A DNA stretch of 64,000 bases from Streptomyces spinoverrucosus (GCF_015712165.1 NZ_JADPZX010000001.1:3596001-3660000); one strand, 5' to 3'. Counted from the stretch's first letter, positions 1 through 9,695 are shown. Program-made: numbers and translations. The notes: generated by a model not told the origin, from the letters alone.

Positions 1-2295
1 TTGGAGGACGTCCAGCAGGCGGGCCGTGTCGGCGGCGTGCAGGCCGGTCGTCGGTTCGTCGAGGAGGTAGAGGGTGCGGGCGGCGGCCCGGCGGCCCAGT
101 TCCTTCGCGAGCTTGATGCGCTGGGCCTCGCCGCCGGAGAGCGTCGTCGCGGGCTGGCCGAGCGGCAGATAGCCGAGGCCCACGTCCGACAGGCGGCGCA
201 GCCGGGTGGCGACCGCCGGGACGTCGGCGAAGACGCCCAGCGCCTCGTCGACCGTCGCCTGAAGCACCTCGGAGATGTCGTGCCCGGCATGGCGGACGGA
301 CAGCACCTCGTCCCGGAACCGGCGGCCCTGGCAGGCGGGGCAGCGCACCTCCACGGCGGGCAGGAAGTGCATGTGGACGGTCAGCACGCCCGCCCCCTCG
401 CAGCGCTCGCAGCGGCCGCCCGCGACGTTGAAGGAGAAGTGACCGGCGGTCAGCCGCCCGCCCGAGGCGGCCGCGAACACCTCCCGGATAGGGGTGAACG
501 CCTCCGAATACGTCGCCGCGTTCGAGCGCGGCACCCGGCTGATCGGCTCCTGGTCGATGGCGACGACCTTTCCGAGGTGCTCCCAGCCGTCGATGCCGTC
601 GTGCTCGCCGGGCCGGTCGCCGCCCCCGTGGAAGTGACGGCGGGCCGCGCGCCCCACGATGTCCAGCAGCAGGGTCGACTTGCCCGAGCCGGAGGGCCCG
701 GTGAACGTGACCAGACGGCCCAGCGGGATCCGTACGGTGACGTCCTTGAGGTTGTGCTCGCGGGCACCGAGCACGACCAGCGCCCGGTCCGCGTCCCCGC
801 GCCCCTTGGACACCGGCGCCGGCAGCCGCCCGGACAGATACGCCCCGGTCAGGGAGCCCTCGGTCCGGCCGACCTGCTCCGGTGTGCCCTCGGCGACCAC
901 CCGGCCGCCGTCCCGTCCCGCGCCGGGACCGATGTCCACGACGTGGTCGGCGGCGCGCAGCACCTCCAGGTCGTGCTCGATCACCAGCACCGTGTTGCCG
1001 AGGTCGCGCAGCCGCCGCAGGACGTCGATCAGGCGGGCGGTGTCCGCCGGGTGCAGGCCGATCGTCGGCTCGTCCAGGACGTACAGCACGCCCGTCAGTC
1101 CCGAGCCCAGCAGCGCGGCCAGCCGCAGCCGCTGCGTCTCGCCCGCGGACAGGCTGGGGGTGGGCTGCTCCAGGGTGAGGTAGCCGACGCCGACGTCGAC
1201 CAGGCGGCGCACCCGCTCGGTGAGGTCCGCGACGACGGGTTCCACGAACAGCCATTCGTCCGGGGTGACCCGTTCCCGCAACCCGCCCAGCCAGGCGGCG
1301 AGTTCGGTCAGTGACAGGCGGGCCGCCTCCACGATGCCGAGGCCCCGCACGGTCACCGCCCGGCTCTCCGCCCGCAGCCGCGCCCCCGCGCACGCCCCGC
1401 ACGGCTCCTTCACCATCAGGCGTTCGGTCCTCTCCCGGTAGTCGACGTCGTCGATCCGCTCGGCGTAGCGCCGCATCAGCGCCGTGACCACGCCTTCGAA
1501 GCGTCCGGCGGTGACGGTGGCGGGCGGCGGGGTGTCCGGGAAGTACCGCTTGAACTCGGCCGATTCGACGCCGTACAGCAGCAACTGACGGACAGGCGGT
1601 TCGAATTCACGTACGGGGGTGTCCGGGTCGAAGGTGAGGGCGTAGTGCCGGGCCGCCGCCCGCAACAGGTCCGTGCTCCGCTCGGTCACCTTGGGGTGCC
1701 AACCGACGACCGCCCCGGCCGCGACCGACCGCTCCTCGTCGACCAGTTGCCGGACGTCCGCCCGGATCACCTCCCCCAGCCCGGTGCACTCGGGGCAGGC
1801 CCCGGCCGGCTTGTTGAAGGAGAACGAGCCCATGACCAGCTCGGGGACGGCGGCGCCGCAGTGCGGGCAGGGGACCGACTCGGGCTCGGCGTCCTCGTCG
1901 TAGGCGTACGAGTGCGAGGGTGGAATCAGCTCCGCGCAGGAGGGACACGGCCGCACGCCGATCCGGGACCACAGCAGCCGCAGATAGGTGAAGACCTCGG
2001 TGACCGTGCCGACGGTGGAGCGGGGGCTGCGGTTGGTGAGGTGCTGGTCGACGCTGATCGACGGGGACAGTCCCGTGATCGAGTCGACCGAGGGCCGGCT
2101 GACGAGGCCGGTGACCATGCCCAGCGACTCCATGTACTGCCGCTGGCCCTCCCGGTGGAGGGTGTCGAGTGCGAGCGTGGACTTGCCGGAGCCGGACAGT
2201 CCGGTCAGAACGACCAGCTTGTTCTTGGGAAGGGAGAGGGAGACGTTCTTGAGGTTGTGGAGTCGGGCGCCCTTGATGTGAATGCGGTCGGCCAT
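1..2295 (-). CDS. UvrA-like ABC ATPase (short UvrA paralogue), 3' end outside window
   Basis: This gene encodes a DNA-damage-recognition type ABC ATPase of the UvrA family; 765 residues lie in the window and the frame runs off the left edge. Two ABC modules are visible: Walker [10 protein letters not shown] near residue 32 and GPSGSGKST near residue 540, signature motifs LSAGETQR and LSGGEAQ, and Walker B-region motifs LDEPTIGLH and DEPTTGLH. CxxC zinc-finger pairs are present (CPSC, CPHC, CPEC, CGAC). The second DEPTTGLH lies at the window edge, so the protein should be near 800 residues, shorter than canonical UvrA (about 950). That points to the class II or drug-resistance-associated UvrA paralogues rather than housekeeping uvrA; this last step is inference. 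The ATG at 2293-2295 was chosen because Walker A follows at the usual distance. It is divergent from a MerR-type regulator that may control it. Confidence 0.9.
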   Translation of the reverse strand, partial: MADRIHIKGARLHNLKNVSLSLPKNKLVVLTGLSGSGKSTLALDTLHREGQRQYMESLGMVTGLVSRPSVDSITGLSPSISVDQHLTNRSPRSTVGTVTEVFTYLRLLWSRIGVRPCPSCAELIPPSHSYAYDEDAEPESVPCPHCGAAVPELVMGSFSFNKPAGACPECTGLGEVIRADVRQLVDEERSVAAGAVVGWHPKVTERSTDLLRAAARHYALTFDPDTPVREFEPPVRQLLLYGVESAEFKRYFPDTPPPATVTAGRFEGVVTALMRRYAERIDDVDYRERTERLMVKEPCGACAGARLRAESRAVTVRGLGIVEAARLSLTELAAWLGGLRERVTPDEWLFVEPVVADLTERVRRLVDVGVGYLTLEQPTPSLSAGETQRLRLAALLGSGLTGVLYVLDEPTIGLHPADTARLIDVLRRLRDLGNTVLVIEHDLEVLRAADHVVDIGPGAGRDGGRVVAEGTPEQVGRTEGSLTGAYLSGRLPAPVSKGRGDADRALVVLGAREHNLKDVTVRIPLGRLVTFTGPSGSGKSTLLLDIVGRAARRHFHGGGDRPGEHDGIDGWEHLGKVVAIDQEPISRVPRSNAATYSEAFTPIREVFAAASGGRLTAGHFSFNVAGGRCERCEGAGVLTVHMHFLPAVEVRCPACQGRRFRDEVLSVRHAGHDISEVLQATVDEALGVFADVPAVATRLRRLSDVGLGYLPLGQPATTLSGGEAQRIKLAKELGRRAAARTLYLLDEPTTGLHAADTARLLDVLQ

Positions 2296-2297
2296 GC

Positions 2298-2332
2298 CTT
2301 CAAGTCTGTCATTGAAGTCCTTGTTGGGACTT
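2298..2332. promoter_or_regulatory. Two overlapping palindromes in the uvrA-like/MerR divergent region
   Basis: CTTCAA-N8-TTGAAG spans 2298-2317 and AAGTCC-N6-GGACTT spans 2315-2332. Both have perfect 6-bp arms and they share three bases. They lie in the 92-bp gap between the divergent ATPase and MerR-type genes, adjacent to the ATPase start. MerR proteins bind dyads of about this size, so these are candidate operators. No convincing -35/-10 pair was identified. Confidence 0.45.
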
Positions 2333-2387
2333 TTCGCGGCCAGTCGCCCAGTATGTACGCCTTCCAGGTCCCGTAACCTTCAAACCC

Positions 2388-3134
2388 GTGACGAATGACG
2401 ACCGGCTGCGCCCGGTGGACCTCGCCCGCCTCGTCGGCGTCTCGACGCAGCAGATCCGCAACTACGAGGACGCCGGCGTCCTTCCGCCGGCCGACCGCAC
2501 GGCGTCCGGCTACCGGACCTTCACCGGCGCCCACCGCCAGGCCCTGCTCGCCTTCCGCGCCCTGGTCCCGGGCTACGGCCCCACGACGGCGGCCCGGATC
2601 ATGCGAACCGTGCACGACGGTGACGTACCGGGCGCGCTGGCCGTGGTGGACGCCGCGCACGCCGCGCTGCACGAGGAGCGGGAGAGGCTGCGGGCGACGA
2701 GCGAGGCCCTGGAGACTCTCGCCGGGCGGCCCGCGGCGCCGCTGCCCCACGCCGGGCTGCGCGTCGGCGAGACGGCCGCACTGCTCGGCGTACGGCCCTC
2801 GGCGCTGCGGGTGTGGGAGGCGGCGGGCCTGCTGTCGCCGCGCCGGGAGCGCGGGACGGCGTACCGCGTCTACAGCCCCGAGGACGTGCGGGACGCCCGC
2901 CTGATCCACACCCTGCGCCGCAGCCACTACCTCCTCGACCAGATCCGGCCGGTCCTGGACGACCTGCGCCGCGAAGGCGGTACGGAAGCACTGCGGGCGG
3001 CGATCACCGGGCGGGGCGAGGCCCTGAACGCCCGTACGCGCGCGATGCTCGCGGGGGCCGGGGCCCTGCACGGATACCTCGACAGCATCATCGGGAACCG
3101 GGCATCCAACCCGCCCCGCCAGCCGTACAGTTGA
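2388..3134 (+). CDS. MerR-family regulator with two MerR-type HTH domains
   Basis: The 248-residue protein has an N-terminal MerR winged HTH at about residues 8-70 (LARLVGVSTQQIRNYEDAGVL, then YRTF). A second MerR-like HTH sits at about 122-190 (ETAALLGVRPSALRVWEAAG, then YRVYSPEDVRDARL). A helical linker rich in Glu, Arg and Ala joins them. Usual MerR proteins have one such domain followed by a dimerisation coil and an effector domain. No cysteine-based metal site is apparent. The GTG start at 2388 gives the complete first HTH. It is transcribed divergently from the UvrA-like ATPase, which suggests control of that gene and of itself. DNA-binding family is confident; effector is unknown. Confidence 0.85.
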   Translation: MTNDDRLRPVDLARLVGVSTQQIRNYEDAGVLPPADRTASGYRTFTGAHRQALLAFRALVPGYGPTTAARIMRTVHDGDVPGALAVVDAAHAALHEERERLRATSEALETLAGRPAAPLPHAGLRVGETAALLGVRPSALRVWEAAGLLSPRRERGTAYRVYSPEDVRDARLIHTLRRSHYLLDQIRPVLDDLRREGGTEALRAAITGRGEALNARTRAMLAGAGALHGYLDSIIGNRASNPPRQPYS

Positions 3135-3170
3135 CGCCCCGGCGGGCGAGGAACAGGGGGCACGCGACCG

Positions 3171-3923
3171 ATGACGAACCCAGGCACCCGGACTCCCCAG
3201 CCGCCGTCCCCCGCACCGCCCGGCCGACGCGCACGGTTCGCCGCCTGGTACGGGCAGCAGGATTCCGGGGTCAAGGCGGCGGTCATCGGATTCGCCGGTG
3301 CCGTGCTCGCCGCGCTGATCGGGGCGGGCGCGACCGTGCTCGTCGTGGTGATCGGTCAGGCGAACGACGCGGGCGGAGAGGAAGAGACCACTCCGCCGTC
3401 GTGGGTCACCTCGGCCCCCGCCGAGACGCGCCCGTCGGACGGGACCACGCCCCCCGAATCGCCGCCACCCACCACGGACTCGCCCTCGCCGACACCCCGG
3501 CCCTCGTCTCCCAGCCCGGAGCCGGGGCGCGCATCCGAAACGGCGGCCGCACCGCCCGTCCCCGCCGAGCCGCGCGTCCGCTGGCAGGGCACGGTGATCC
3601 TGGACGGCACGGCGGGAGTCAGGGGCTGGTTCTTCGACCCGGTACCGCCGGGCCGGGCACCGGCGGGCGACCTCTGGATCCGTGGAGTCAACGAGGTGTA
3701 CGGCACCTGGGCGATCGCCGCGTGGCGGAGCGCCGGACCGCCGGACCGGGCTGAGTGCGTCGCGCTGCTCAACACCCACCTGGGCGACCCCGCGCTGGAC
3801 GTCCAGGTCGGCGACCGGGCCTGCTTCGCGACGGAGAACCGGCGCATCGGCTCCTTCGAGGTGACGGACATCCCCGACGCCGATCACATACAGCTGGCGG
3901 TGACCGTCTGGGAGGGCTCGTGA
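3171..3923 (+). CDS. Membrane-anchored protein of unknown function with Pro/Ser-rich stalk
   Basis: I do not recognise this 250-residue protein. It has a Pro-rich cytoplasmic start, one hydrophobic helix at about residues 35-60 (AVIGFAGAVLAALIGAGATV), then about 70 residues of Pro/Ser/Thr/Glu low-complexity sequence typical of an extracytoplasmic stalk. A C-terminal domain of about 115 residues follows (WQGTVILDGTAGVRGWFFDP onward) with two cysteines (AECVALL, RACFATE) that could pair. The architecture suggests a single-pass protein displaying a small globular domain outside the membrane. It starts 36 bp after the MerR-type gene on the same strand, so cotranscription is possible. Confidence 0.7.
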   Translation: MTNPGTRTPQPPSPAPPGRRARFAAWYGQQDSGVKAAVIGFAGAVLAALIGAGATVLVVVIGQANDAGGEEETTPPSWVTSAPAETRPSDGTTPPESPPPTTDSPSPTPRPSSPSPEPGRASETAAAPPVPAEPRVRWQGTVILDGTAGVRGWFFDPVPPGRAPAGDLWIRGVNEVYGTWAIAAWRSAGPPDRAECVALLNTHLGDPALDVQVGDRACFATENRRIGSFEVTDIPDADHIQLAVTVWEGS

Positions 3924-3979
3924 CGCGTCGGCCCGGCCGGGCGTTGCCCAGGTGTGGCCGTGCCGGGAGAGTGGACGGA

Positions 3980-4966
3980 ATGAGGACATCGGTGAGTGAT
4001 CCCCGCAGCACCCGTATCCCGACCATCGATCTACGGCCCTGGCTGTCCGGCGACCCCGAGGCCCGCGCCCGTATCGCCCGTACCGTCGACGAGGCCCTCC
4101 GGACCGCCGGCTTCCTGCTGGTCACCGGGCACGGCGTGGACCCGGCGCTGCGGGCCCGTATCCGGGCGACCGCCCGCGCCTTCTTCGTCCTCCCCGAGTC
4201 CGTGAAGCAGCGGTACGCCGCGAAGGTCGGCGGACGCGGCTGGCTCGGGCCCGGCGCGGAGGCCAACGGCTACGCGGAGGGCACCGAGACGCCGCCGGAC
4301 CTGAAGGAGTCGCTGACCTTCGCGACGCACGAGCCGTTCGACGACCCGGAGGTCAACGCGGAGTGGTACGCGCCGAACGTCTTCCCGGCGGAGGTGCCCG
4401 AGCTGAGGCCGCTCTGTGAGGAGTACCTGGCGCGGATGGCCGAGCTGGAGAACGAGCTCCTCTCGCTGCTCGGCCAGGCTCTCGGTCTCGAACCGGACTT
4501 CTTCACCCGGCACATGGACCACCCGACGTACGGCTTCAACATCAACTGGTATCCGGGCTCGGACGTCATGGGCGCCCCAGAACCGGGCCAGTTCCGGATC
4601 GGCCCGCACACCGACTTCGGCACGGTCACCATCCTCGACCGGCAGGCCGGCAAGGGCGGACTCCAGGTGTACACGGACGAGGGCGGCTGGGAGGACGCCC
4701 CCTACGACCCGGAGGCCTTCACCATCAACATCGGCGACCTGATGGCCCGTTGGACCGGCGACCGCTGGCGCTCCGGCCGCCACCGCGTCCTGCCCCCGTC
4801 CGCGGACGCCCCCACGGAGGAGCTGATGTCCCTCGTCTACTTCGGCGAGTGCACCCCGGGGACGACGGTCGAGTCGGTGCCGGCGCCGGTGGGGCGGGTG
4901 GCGTACGAGCCGGTGGACTCGCACGTGTACTTGAGGGAGAAGCTCGACTCGATCACCGTGGACTGA
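3980..4966 (+). CDS. 2-oxoglutarate/Fe(II)-dependent oxygenase, isopenicillin N synthase-like
   Basis: This 328-residue non-heme iron oxygenase of the IPNS/DIOX family has a DIOX_N region (IPTIDLRPWLSG, GFLLVTGHGV) and a C-terminal double-stranded beta-helix. The iron ligands appear as HTD in GPHTDFGTVTIL and the distal His in SGRHRVLPP. An Arg equivalent to the 2OG-binding position is expected after that His but was not assigned. The ATG at 3980 follows GGGAGAG and gives the usual family length; a GTG 12 bases downstream is possible. Substrate is unknown. It follows the membrane protein by 56 bp. Confidence 0.85.
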   Translation: MRTSVSDPRSTRIPTIDLRPWLSGDPEARARIARTVDEALRTAGFLLVTGHGVDPALRARIRATARAFFVLPESVKQRYAAKVGGRGWLGPGAEANGYAEGTETPPDLKESLTFATHEPFDDPEVNAEWYAPNVFPAEVPELRPLCEEYLARMAELENELLSLLGQALGLEPDFFTRHMDHPTYGFNINWYPGSDVMGAPEPGQFRIGPHTDFGTVTILDRQAGKGGLQVYTDEGGWEDAPYDPEAFTINIGDLMARWTGDRWRSGRHRVLPPSADAPTEELMSLVYFGECTPGTTVESVPAPVGRVAYEPVDSHVYLREKLDSITVD

Positions 4967-4997
4967 CGGACGAGGCCCACGACGCCGAGGGCCTTTA

Positions 4998-5072
4998 GGA
5001 GCCCGCCTTCAGAGCGAGGGCCCCTGGGAGCCCGCCTTCACACCGAGGACCCCTGGGAGCCCGCCTCCAGCC
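4998..5072. repeat. 29-bp tandem repeat, about 2.6 copies
   Basis: Copies begin with GGAGCCCGCC at 4998, 5027 and 5056. The first two are full 29-mers with a few mismatches and the third is partial. The array spans the gap between two convergent genes and runs into the 3' end of the SRPBCC gene, so part of its C-terminal coding sequence (EAGSQGSSV) is repeat-derived. Confidence 0.75.
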
Positions 5073-5457
5073 TCTGGATCAACCGCTCGAAGCGCAGCCG
5101 CCAGCGGTGCTCCGACTCCCGCTCCCCCTCGAACTCGTGCGTGAACCGCAGCGCGCTGCCCTCCTCCCCGTCCCGCTCCAGATGGAACCGGATGCGGCCG
5201 CCGCCCTCCACTGTGTACTCGGCGACCCGGTCGACGTCCCAGGCGGTGACCCGCCCGGAGCCGATGTCACGCAGGGTGACCGCGCCGCCGAGGTGGGGTT
5301 CGAGCACGTCGGCCGGGGTGAACCAGGCCGCGAGCCCGTCGGCGCTGGCCACCGAGGGCCAGACCTGCTCCATGGGGCGCGGGAGCCGCACCAGGAAGTG
5401 CAGGATGTGCGTGTTCCCGTGGGTCTGGCTGATGCCCTGCTCGATGGAACCGGTCAT
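5038..5457 (-). CDS. SRPBCC (START/AHSA1-like) domain protein
   Basis: This 139-residue single-domain protein has the SRPBCC helix-grip pattern: an N-terminal strand HILHFLVRLPRPMEQVWPSVA, SADGLAAWFTPADV after it, and a C-terminal helix RWRLRFERLIQRLEAG. Such proteins bind hydrophobic ligands in a central cavity. In actinomycetes they are often stand-alone or ArsR-associated; no ArsR gene is adjacent here. The ATG at 5455-5457 gives the complete fold. It lies downstream of the cytochrome c maturation genes with a 63-bp gap, and a functional link is not established. The last codons fall in a tandem repeat. Confidence 0.75.
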   Translation of the reverse strand: MTGSIEQGISQTHGNTHILHFLVRLPRPMEQVWPSVASADGLAAWFTPADVLEPHLGGAVTLRDIGSGRVTAWDVDRVAEYTVEGGGRIRFHLERDGEEGSALRFTHEFEGERESEHRWRLRFERLIQRLEAGSQGSSV

Positions 5458-5520
5458 GACACCAGCCTGACCCGTCACGCCGGGTCGCGCACGCGTTGGG
5501 AAGCCCGGCCGCGGGGGCGT

Positions 5521-6596
5521 CAGACGCCCGCGTACGAGTGCTTGCCGGAGACGAAGATGTTGACGCCGTAGTAGTTGAACAGCCAGCAGCCGAACGCGAT
5601 CAGCGCCAGGTACGCGGCCTTGCGGCCCTTCCAGCCAGCCGTTGCGCGGGCGTGCAGGTAGCCGGCGTAGGCGACCCAGGTGATGAACGACCAGGTCTCC
5701 TTGGGGTCCCAGCCCCAGTAGCGGCCCCAGGCGTCGCCCGCCCAGATCGCGCCCGCGATGATCGTGAACGTCCACAGCGGGAAGACGGCGGCGTTGACGC
5801 GGTAGGAGAACTTGTCGAGGGAGGCCGCCGCGGGCAGCCGCTCCAGCACGGAGCCGGCGAACCGGCCCGGCGTGCCGCCGCCCGCGAGCTTGTTCTCGTA
5901 GGAGTCGCGGAAGAGGTAGAGCAGCGTGGAGACCGCGCCGACGTAGAACACGGCACCGCACAGGATCGCGGTGGAGACGTGGATGTACAGCCAGTACGAG
6001 TGCAGGGCGGGAACCAACTGGTCGCTGGCGGTGTACAAGACAGTGACGGCCACACCGAGATCGAGGAGGACCGTGGTGACCAGGGGGAGGCCGAGCCAGC
6101 GGACGTTCTTCTTCAGCGCGAGCAGCGTGAGATACACACCGACGGCGACGGTGGAGAAGGTGATGTTGAACTCGTACATGTTGCCCCACGGCGCCCGCTG
6201 CACCGACAGGGCCCGAGCGAGCACACCGCCGAACTCGACGAGGAACGCGAGCACGGTGAGGGACACGGCGATACGCCCGTAGAGGTCGCCCTTCTCGTCC
6301 CCACCGTGCGCCCCGGGCCCGTCGGGCACGTCCCGGCTGCCGGTCGCGGCCCGGACGACGACCTTCGGCCGCTCCAGTACGGCGGTCCCGCCGGCGTTCC
6401 GCACCGTCACGGCGGGTGCGTCGGCCTTTTTCGTCGCGGTCAGCGCGGCGGCGGTACGGCCGACCTTGCTGCGGCTGCCGAAGATCCATTCGGCGATGTA
6501 GGCGAAGAAGGCCAGGGTGTAAACGGCCATCGCGGAGTAGATCAGCGTGTTGCTGAGGTCCGCGAGGTTCTCATTGGTCGCGGCGGCGAGAGTCAC
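5521..6596 (-). CDS. ccsB: Cytochrome c biogenesis protein CcsB (CcsA/ResC family)
   Basis: This 358-residue polytopic membrane protein is one half of the system II heme exporter and cytochrome c synthetase. The diagnostic WWD-type segment is present as WGWDPKETWSFITWVAYAGY in the C-terminal half, which binds heme in this family. Hydrophobic helices flank a cytoplasmic linker rich in Lys, Ala and Asp at about residues 40-100. The GTG start overlaps the stop of resB (GTGA), so the two subunits are translationally coupled, as expected for partners of one complex. It completes a ResA-CcdA-ResB-CcsB set. Confidence 0.95.
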
Positions 6597-8314
6597 TTCT
6601 CAGCCCCTTCGGCAGGTACGACGTGGGGATCGGGGGAATCTGCGTGTTCGTCGTCCGGATCAGGCGCGCCCGGCGCCTTCTCGTACAGCGTCCCGGCAAG
6701 GTCGCCCAGCTCTTCCGGCACCTTCGCGGACTCGCTGCGGCCGAGGCCGGCCATCTCGACGACGGTGACACCGTCGGCGCCCCGCACCGCCCGCACCCAC
6801 ACGCGGCGGCGCTGGACGAACAGGGAGGCGGCCAGGCCCAGGATCGCTGCGACGGCGCCGGTCAGCGCCCAGCCGCTGCCGGGCTGCTGGGTGATCTGGA
6901 AGCCGGCCCACTCCTTGACGCCGTCGAAGGTGACCGAGCCGGCCCCGTTCGGCAGCGTCATGGTCTCGCCGATCGCCAGCCGCTTCTTGAACAGCTCGCC
7001 CTGGGAGTCCTTGAACTCCTTCAGGTTCTTCTTGTTCAGCTGGTACACGCTCTGCGGGATACCGGAGTCGACCCCCAGATCGCCGTGGTACGCCGACAGC
7101 GCGAGCCGCGGGTTCAGCAGCGCCGGGAACTGGGAGAGCATCGTGCCGTGGCCCTCACCGGCGAAGGACGGCACGAAGAAGGCGTTGAAACCGAGCTGTT
7201 CCCGCTCGCCCTTGGCGTTGCGGTAGCCGTCCATCACCTTGATCGCGCCGGAGGAGGTGACGTTGGCGTCCAGCGGCAGCAGGGCCACGGCCTCCCTGTT
7301 CATCACGACGTTGCCCTTGGCGTCCCGGACGGTGACGATCGGGGCGTAGCCGTGGCTCACCAGGTAGACCTTCGAGCCGTCGATCTCCAGCGGCTCGTTG
7401 ACCTTGATGGTGGCGTTCTGCTCCTTGCCGTAGGCGCCGACGCTGTAGGTGACGTTCGCCTGGAAGGTGCGCGGGGTGCCGCGGTTGGGGCCGGTGGCCT
7501 CGTAGGTGCCGTGGAAGTCGTTCAGGGAGAAGCTGAACGGGTCCAGGTCGTCCTGGGTGAAAAGGTTGCCGGACTTGAAGTCGTCGTACTGCGTGAGGGT
7601 GTTGGCGAAACCGTCGCCCTCCAGGATCAGCTTGTTGCCCTCGGACTTGAACAACTGGCCCCAGGCGAAGGCGATCAGCATCACGATCAGGGCGATGTGG
7701 AAGGCGAGGTTGCCGACCTCCCGCAGATAGCCCTTCTCGGCGGCGACCGCGTCACCGGAGACGTGCGCGCGGAAGCGGCGTTTCTTCAGCAGGGCCAGCG
7801 CGGCCTCGCGGACCTGCTCGGGCTCGGCCTCGGTGCGCCAGGTCGTGTAGGCCGGGAGCCGGGTGAGGCGCTTGGGCGCCGCCGGGGGACGGCCGCGCAG
7901 CTGGCCGACGAACTGCCAGGTGCGCGGGACGATACAGCCGATGAGGGAGATGAACAGCAGGATGTAGATCGCGGAGAACCACACCGAGCTGTAGACGTGG
8001 AACAGGCCGAGCTTGTCGTAGATCGGCGCGAGGGTCTCGTGCCGCTGACGGAAGTCGGCGACCTGGGTGGCGTCGACGCCGCTCTGCGGGATCAGCGAGC
8101 CGGGGATCGCGGCCAGCGACAGCAGCAGGAGCAGCAGCAGCGCGACCCGCATGGAGGTGAGCTGCCGCCAGAACCAGCGGGCCCAGCCGACGAAGCCGAG
8201 GGCGGGGAGATTGGGTGCCTCCTCGGCGGGCGCGGTGGACAGCTGGGAGGCGGCCGCGCCGAGGTCCTGGTCCGGGGCCTGGTCCTCAGGAGCGCTTGTA
8301 GTCGTCTTGCTCAT
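6593..8314 (-). CDS. resB: Cytochrome c biogenesis protein ResB (Ccs1)
   Basis: This 573-residue ResB/Ccs1 protein is the partner of CcsB in moving and attaching heme to apocytochrome c outside the membrane. An N-terminal cytoplasmic stretch precedes three clustered membrane helices (LLLLLLSLAAIPGSLIPQ, then WFSAIYILLFISLIGCIVP, then LAFHIALIVMLIAFAWGQLF). A large extracytoplasmic domain follows, then a final helix (ALTGAVAAILGLAASLFV) and a charged cytoplasmic tail. This is the normal family topology and length. It starts 3 bp after ccdA and overlaps ccsB by 4 bp, so the genes form one operon. Confidence 0.95.
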   Translation of the reverse strand: MSKTTTSAPEDQAPDQDLGAAASQLSTAPAEEAPNLPALGFVGWARWFWRQLTSMRVALLLLLLLSLAAIPGSLIPQSGVDATQVADFRQRHETLAPIYDKLGLFHVYSSVWFSAIYILLFISLIGCIVPRTWQFVGQLRGRPPAAPKRLTRLPAYTTWRTEAEPEQVREAALALLKKRRFRAHVSGDAVAAEKGYLREVGNLAFHIALIVMLIAFAWGQLFKSEGNKLILEGDGFANTLTQYDDFKSGNLFTQDDLDPFSFSLNDFHGTYEATGPNRGTPRTFQANVTYSVGAYGKEQNATIKVNEPLEIDGSKVYLVSHGYAPIVTVRDAKGNVVMNREAVALLPLDANVTSSGAIKVMDGYRNAKGEREQLGFNAFFVPSFAGEGHGTMLSQFPALLNPRLALSAYHGDLGVDSGIPQSVYQLNKKNLKEFKDSQGELFKKRLAIGETMTLPNGAGSVTFDGVKEWAGFQITQQPGSGWALTGAVAAILGLAASLFVQRRRVWVRAVRGADGVTVVEMAGLGRSESAKVPEELGDLAGTLYEKAPGAPDPDDEHADSPDPHVVPAEGAEK

Positions 8315-8317
8315 CGA

Positions 8318-9088
8318 TCAGATCCCCACAGTGAAGCCGTTGGACCAGGTCTGCATCTCCTGCACCAGGCGGTCCCACGCGCCGGTCAGCAGCAGCACAC
8401 CGGTCGCGATCATCATGATCCCGCCGATGCGCATCACCCAGACATAGTGACGCTTGACCCAGCCGAAGGCACCGAGGGCCTTGCGGAAGGCGACCGCGGC
8501 GAGCACGAAGGGGACGCCGAGACCGAGGCAGTAGGCGACGGTGAGTATGGCGCCGCGTCCCGCGCTGGCCTGGTTGGAGGAGAGCGCCAGCACGGAGGCG
8601 AGGGTCGGGCCGATGCAGGGCGTCCAGCCGATGCCGAACAGCGCGCCCAGCAGCGGGGCGCCGACGAGCCCGGTCGTCGGCCGGGTGTGGAAGCGGAACT
8701 CCCGCTGGGTGAGCCAGGGCATCAGCCCCATGAAGAAGACACCCATGAGGACCATGAGCACACCGAGCACTTTCGTCAGCGTGCTCTGGTGCTCCAGCAG
8801 CGTCGAGCCGAAATAGCCGAACAGCGCCCCGCCGGAGACGAACACGGCGGTGAAGCCGAGGACGAAGAGCGAGGCGCCGGTGACCATCCGCCCGCGCCGG
8901 GCCTCGGCCAGGTCGGTGCCGGTGACCCCGGTGACGTAGGACAGATATCCGGGGACCAGCGGCAGGACGCACGGGGAGAAGAAGGAGACGAGGCCGCCGA
9001 GCAGCGCGACGGGCAGGGCGAGCAGCAGCGCCCCGTTGCGCACGGTGTCGTTGAGCCCGGTGGCGGCGAGCTCGGTCACTGCCGTCAC
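8318..9088 (-). CDS. ccdA: Cytochrome c biogenesis protein CcdA (DsbD-type thiol transporter)
   Basis: This 256-residue membrane protein carries electrons from cytoplasmic thioredoxin across the membrane to keep apocytochrome c cysteines reduced. Six hydrophobic helices are visible. The conserved membrane cysteine pair is in FSPCVLPLVPGYLSYVTG (first helix) and GWTPCIGPTLASVLALSS. The GTG start at 9086-9088 lies one base after the stop of the upstream ResA/TlpA-like gene, so translation is probably coupled. Together with that lipoprotein it forms the reductive branch of system II maturation. Confidence 0.95.
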   Translation of the reverse strand: MTAVTELAATGLNDTVRNGALLLALPVALLGGLVSFFSPCVLPLVPGYLSYVTGVTGTDLAEARRGRMVTGASLFVLGFTAVFVSGGALFGYFGSTLLEHQSTLTKVLGVLMVLMGVFFMGLMPWLTQREFRFHTRPTTGLVGAPLLGALFGIGWTPCIGPTLASVLALSSNQASAGRGAILTVAYCLGLGVPFVLAAVAFRKALGAFGWVKRHYVWVMRIGGIMMIATGVLLLTGAWDRLVQEMQTWSNGFTVGI

Positions 9089-9089
9089 G

Positions 9090-9695
9090 TCACTTCTCCG
9101 CGAGAACCGGGTCGAGCATCTCGCGCACCTTCTCCTCGCTCAGCGGCTGGAGCGTGCGCGCGGCGACCTTGCCGTCCCGGTCGATGACGAGCGTGGAGGG
9201 GATGGCCTGGGGGTTGAGCGTGCCCTTCTCGAAGCGGAGCATCAGCTTGCCCGTCGGGTCGTACAGGCTCGGGTAGGTGACGCCGAACTCCTTCTCGAAG
9301 GCGAGCGCCGGACCGGTGCTGGTGTCCCGGGTGTTGATGCCGACGAACTGGACGCCCTGGTCCTTGGTGTCCTGGTAGACCGTTTCGAGGTTCTTGGCCT
9401 CGGCCCGGCACGGCCCGCACCAGGAGCCCCACACGTTGAGGACGACGACCTTGCCCTTGTAGTCGGCGACGTCGAGCTGTCTGCCGTCGATGGTCTTGCC
9501 GGACAGGTCGGGCGCGGCGGTCCGCTCGCCCTGGTCGACGGTGTCGATGCCGTCGGCGCCGGCGACGAAGTTGGTGTCGCCGCCTCCGCCGGACGTACCG
9601 CCGGAACCGCACGCGGACAGCAGCAGCGCGGCGACGGCGGCGCCGGAGGTGGCGAGCAGGGCGGTACGGCTGCGGGCGCGGCGGGCGGCACTCAT
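9090..9695 (-). CDS. resA: Thioredoxin-like lipoprotein, ResA/TlpA family
   Basis: This 201-residue lipoprotein has signal residues RRARSRTALLATSGAAVAAL followed by lipobox LSAC, and a thioredoxin fold with active site WGSWCGPCRAE. The cis-Pro loop is AIPSTLVIDRDG. It should act at the outer membrane face, receiving electrons from CcdA to reduce the CxxCH thiols of apocytochromes c. It is the first gene of a tight run resA-ccdA-resB-ccsB. The symbol reflects function and context; TlpA is an equally fair name. Confidence 0.9.
   Translation of the reverse strand: MSAARRARSRTALLATSGAAVAALLLSACGSGGTSGGGGDTNFVAGADGIDTVDQGERTAAPDLSGKTIDGRQLDVADYKGKVVVLNVWGSWCGPCRAEAKNLETVYQDTKDQGVQFVGINTRDTSTGPALAFEKEFGVTYPSLYDPTGKLMLRFEKGTLNPQAIPSTLVIDRDGKVAARTLQPLSEEKVREMLDPVLAEK

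Noticed and set aside
6623..9187. An 854-codon plus-strand frame opposite resB and ccdA
   Set aside because: Low-complexity Gly/Arg/Glu shadow of the real minus-strand membrane proteins.
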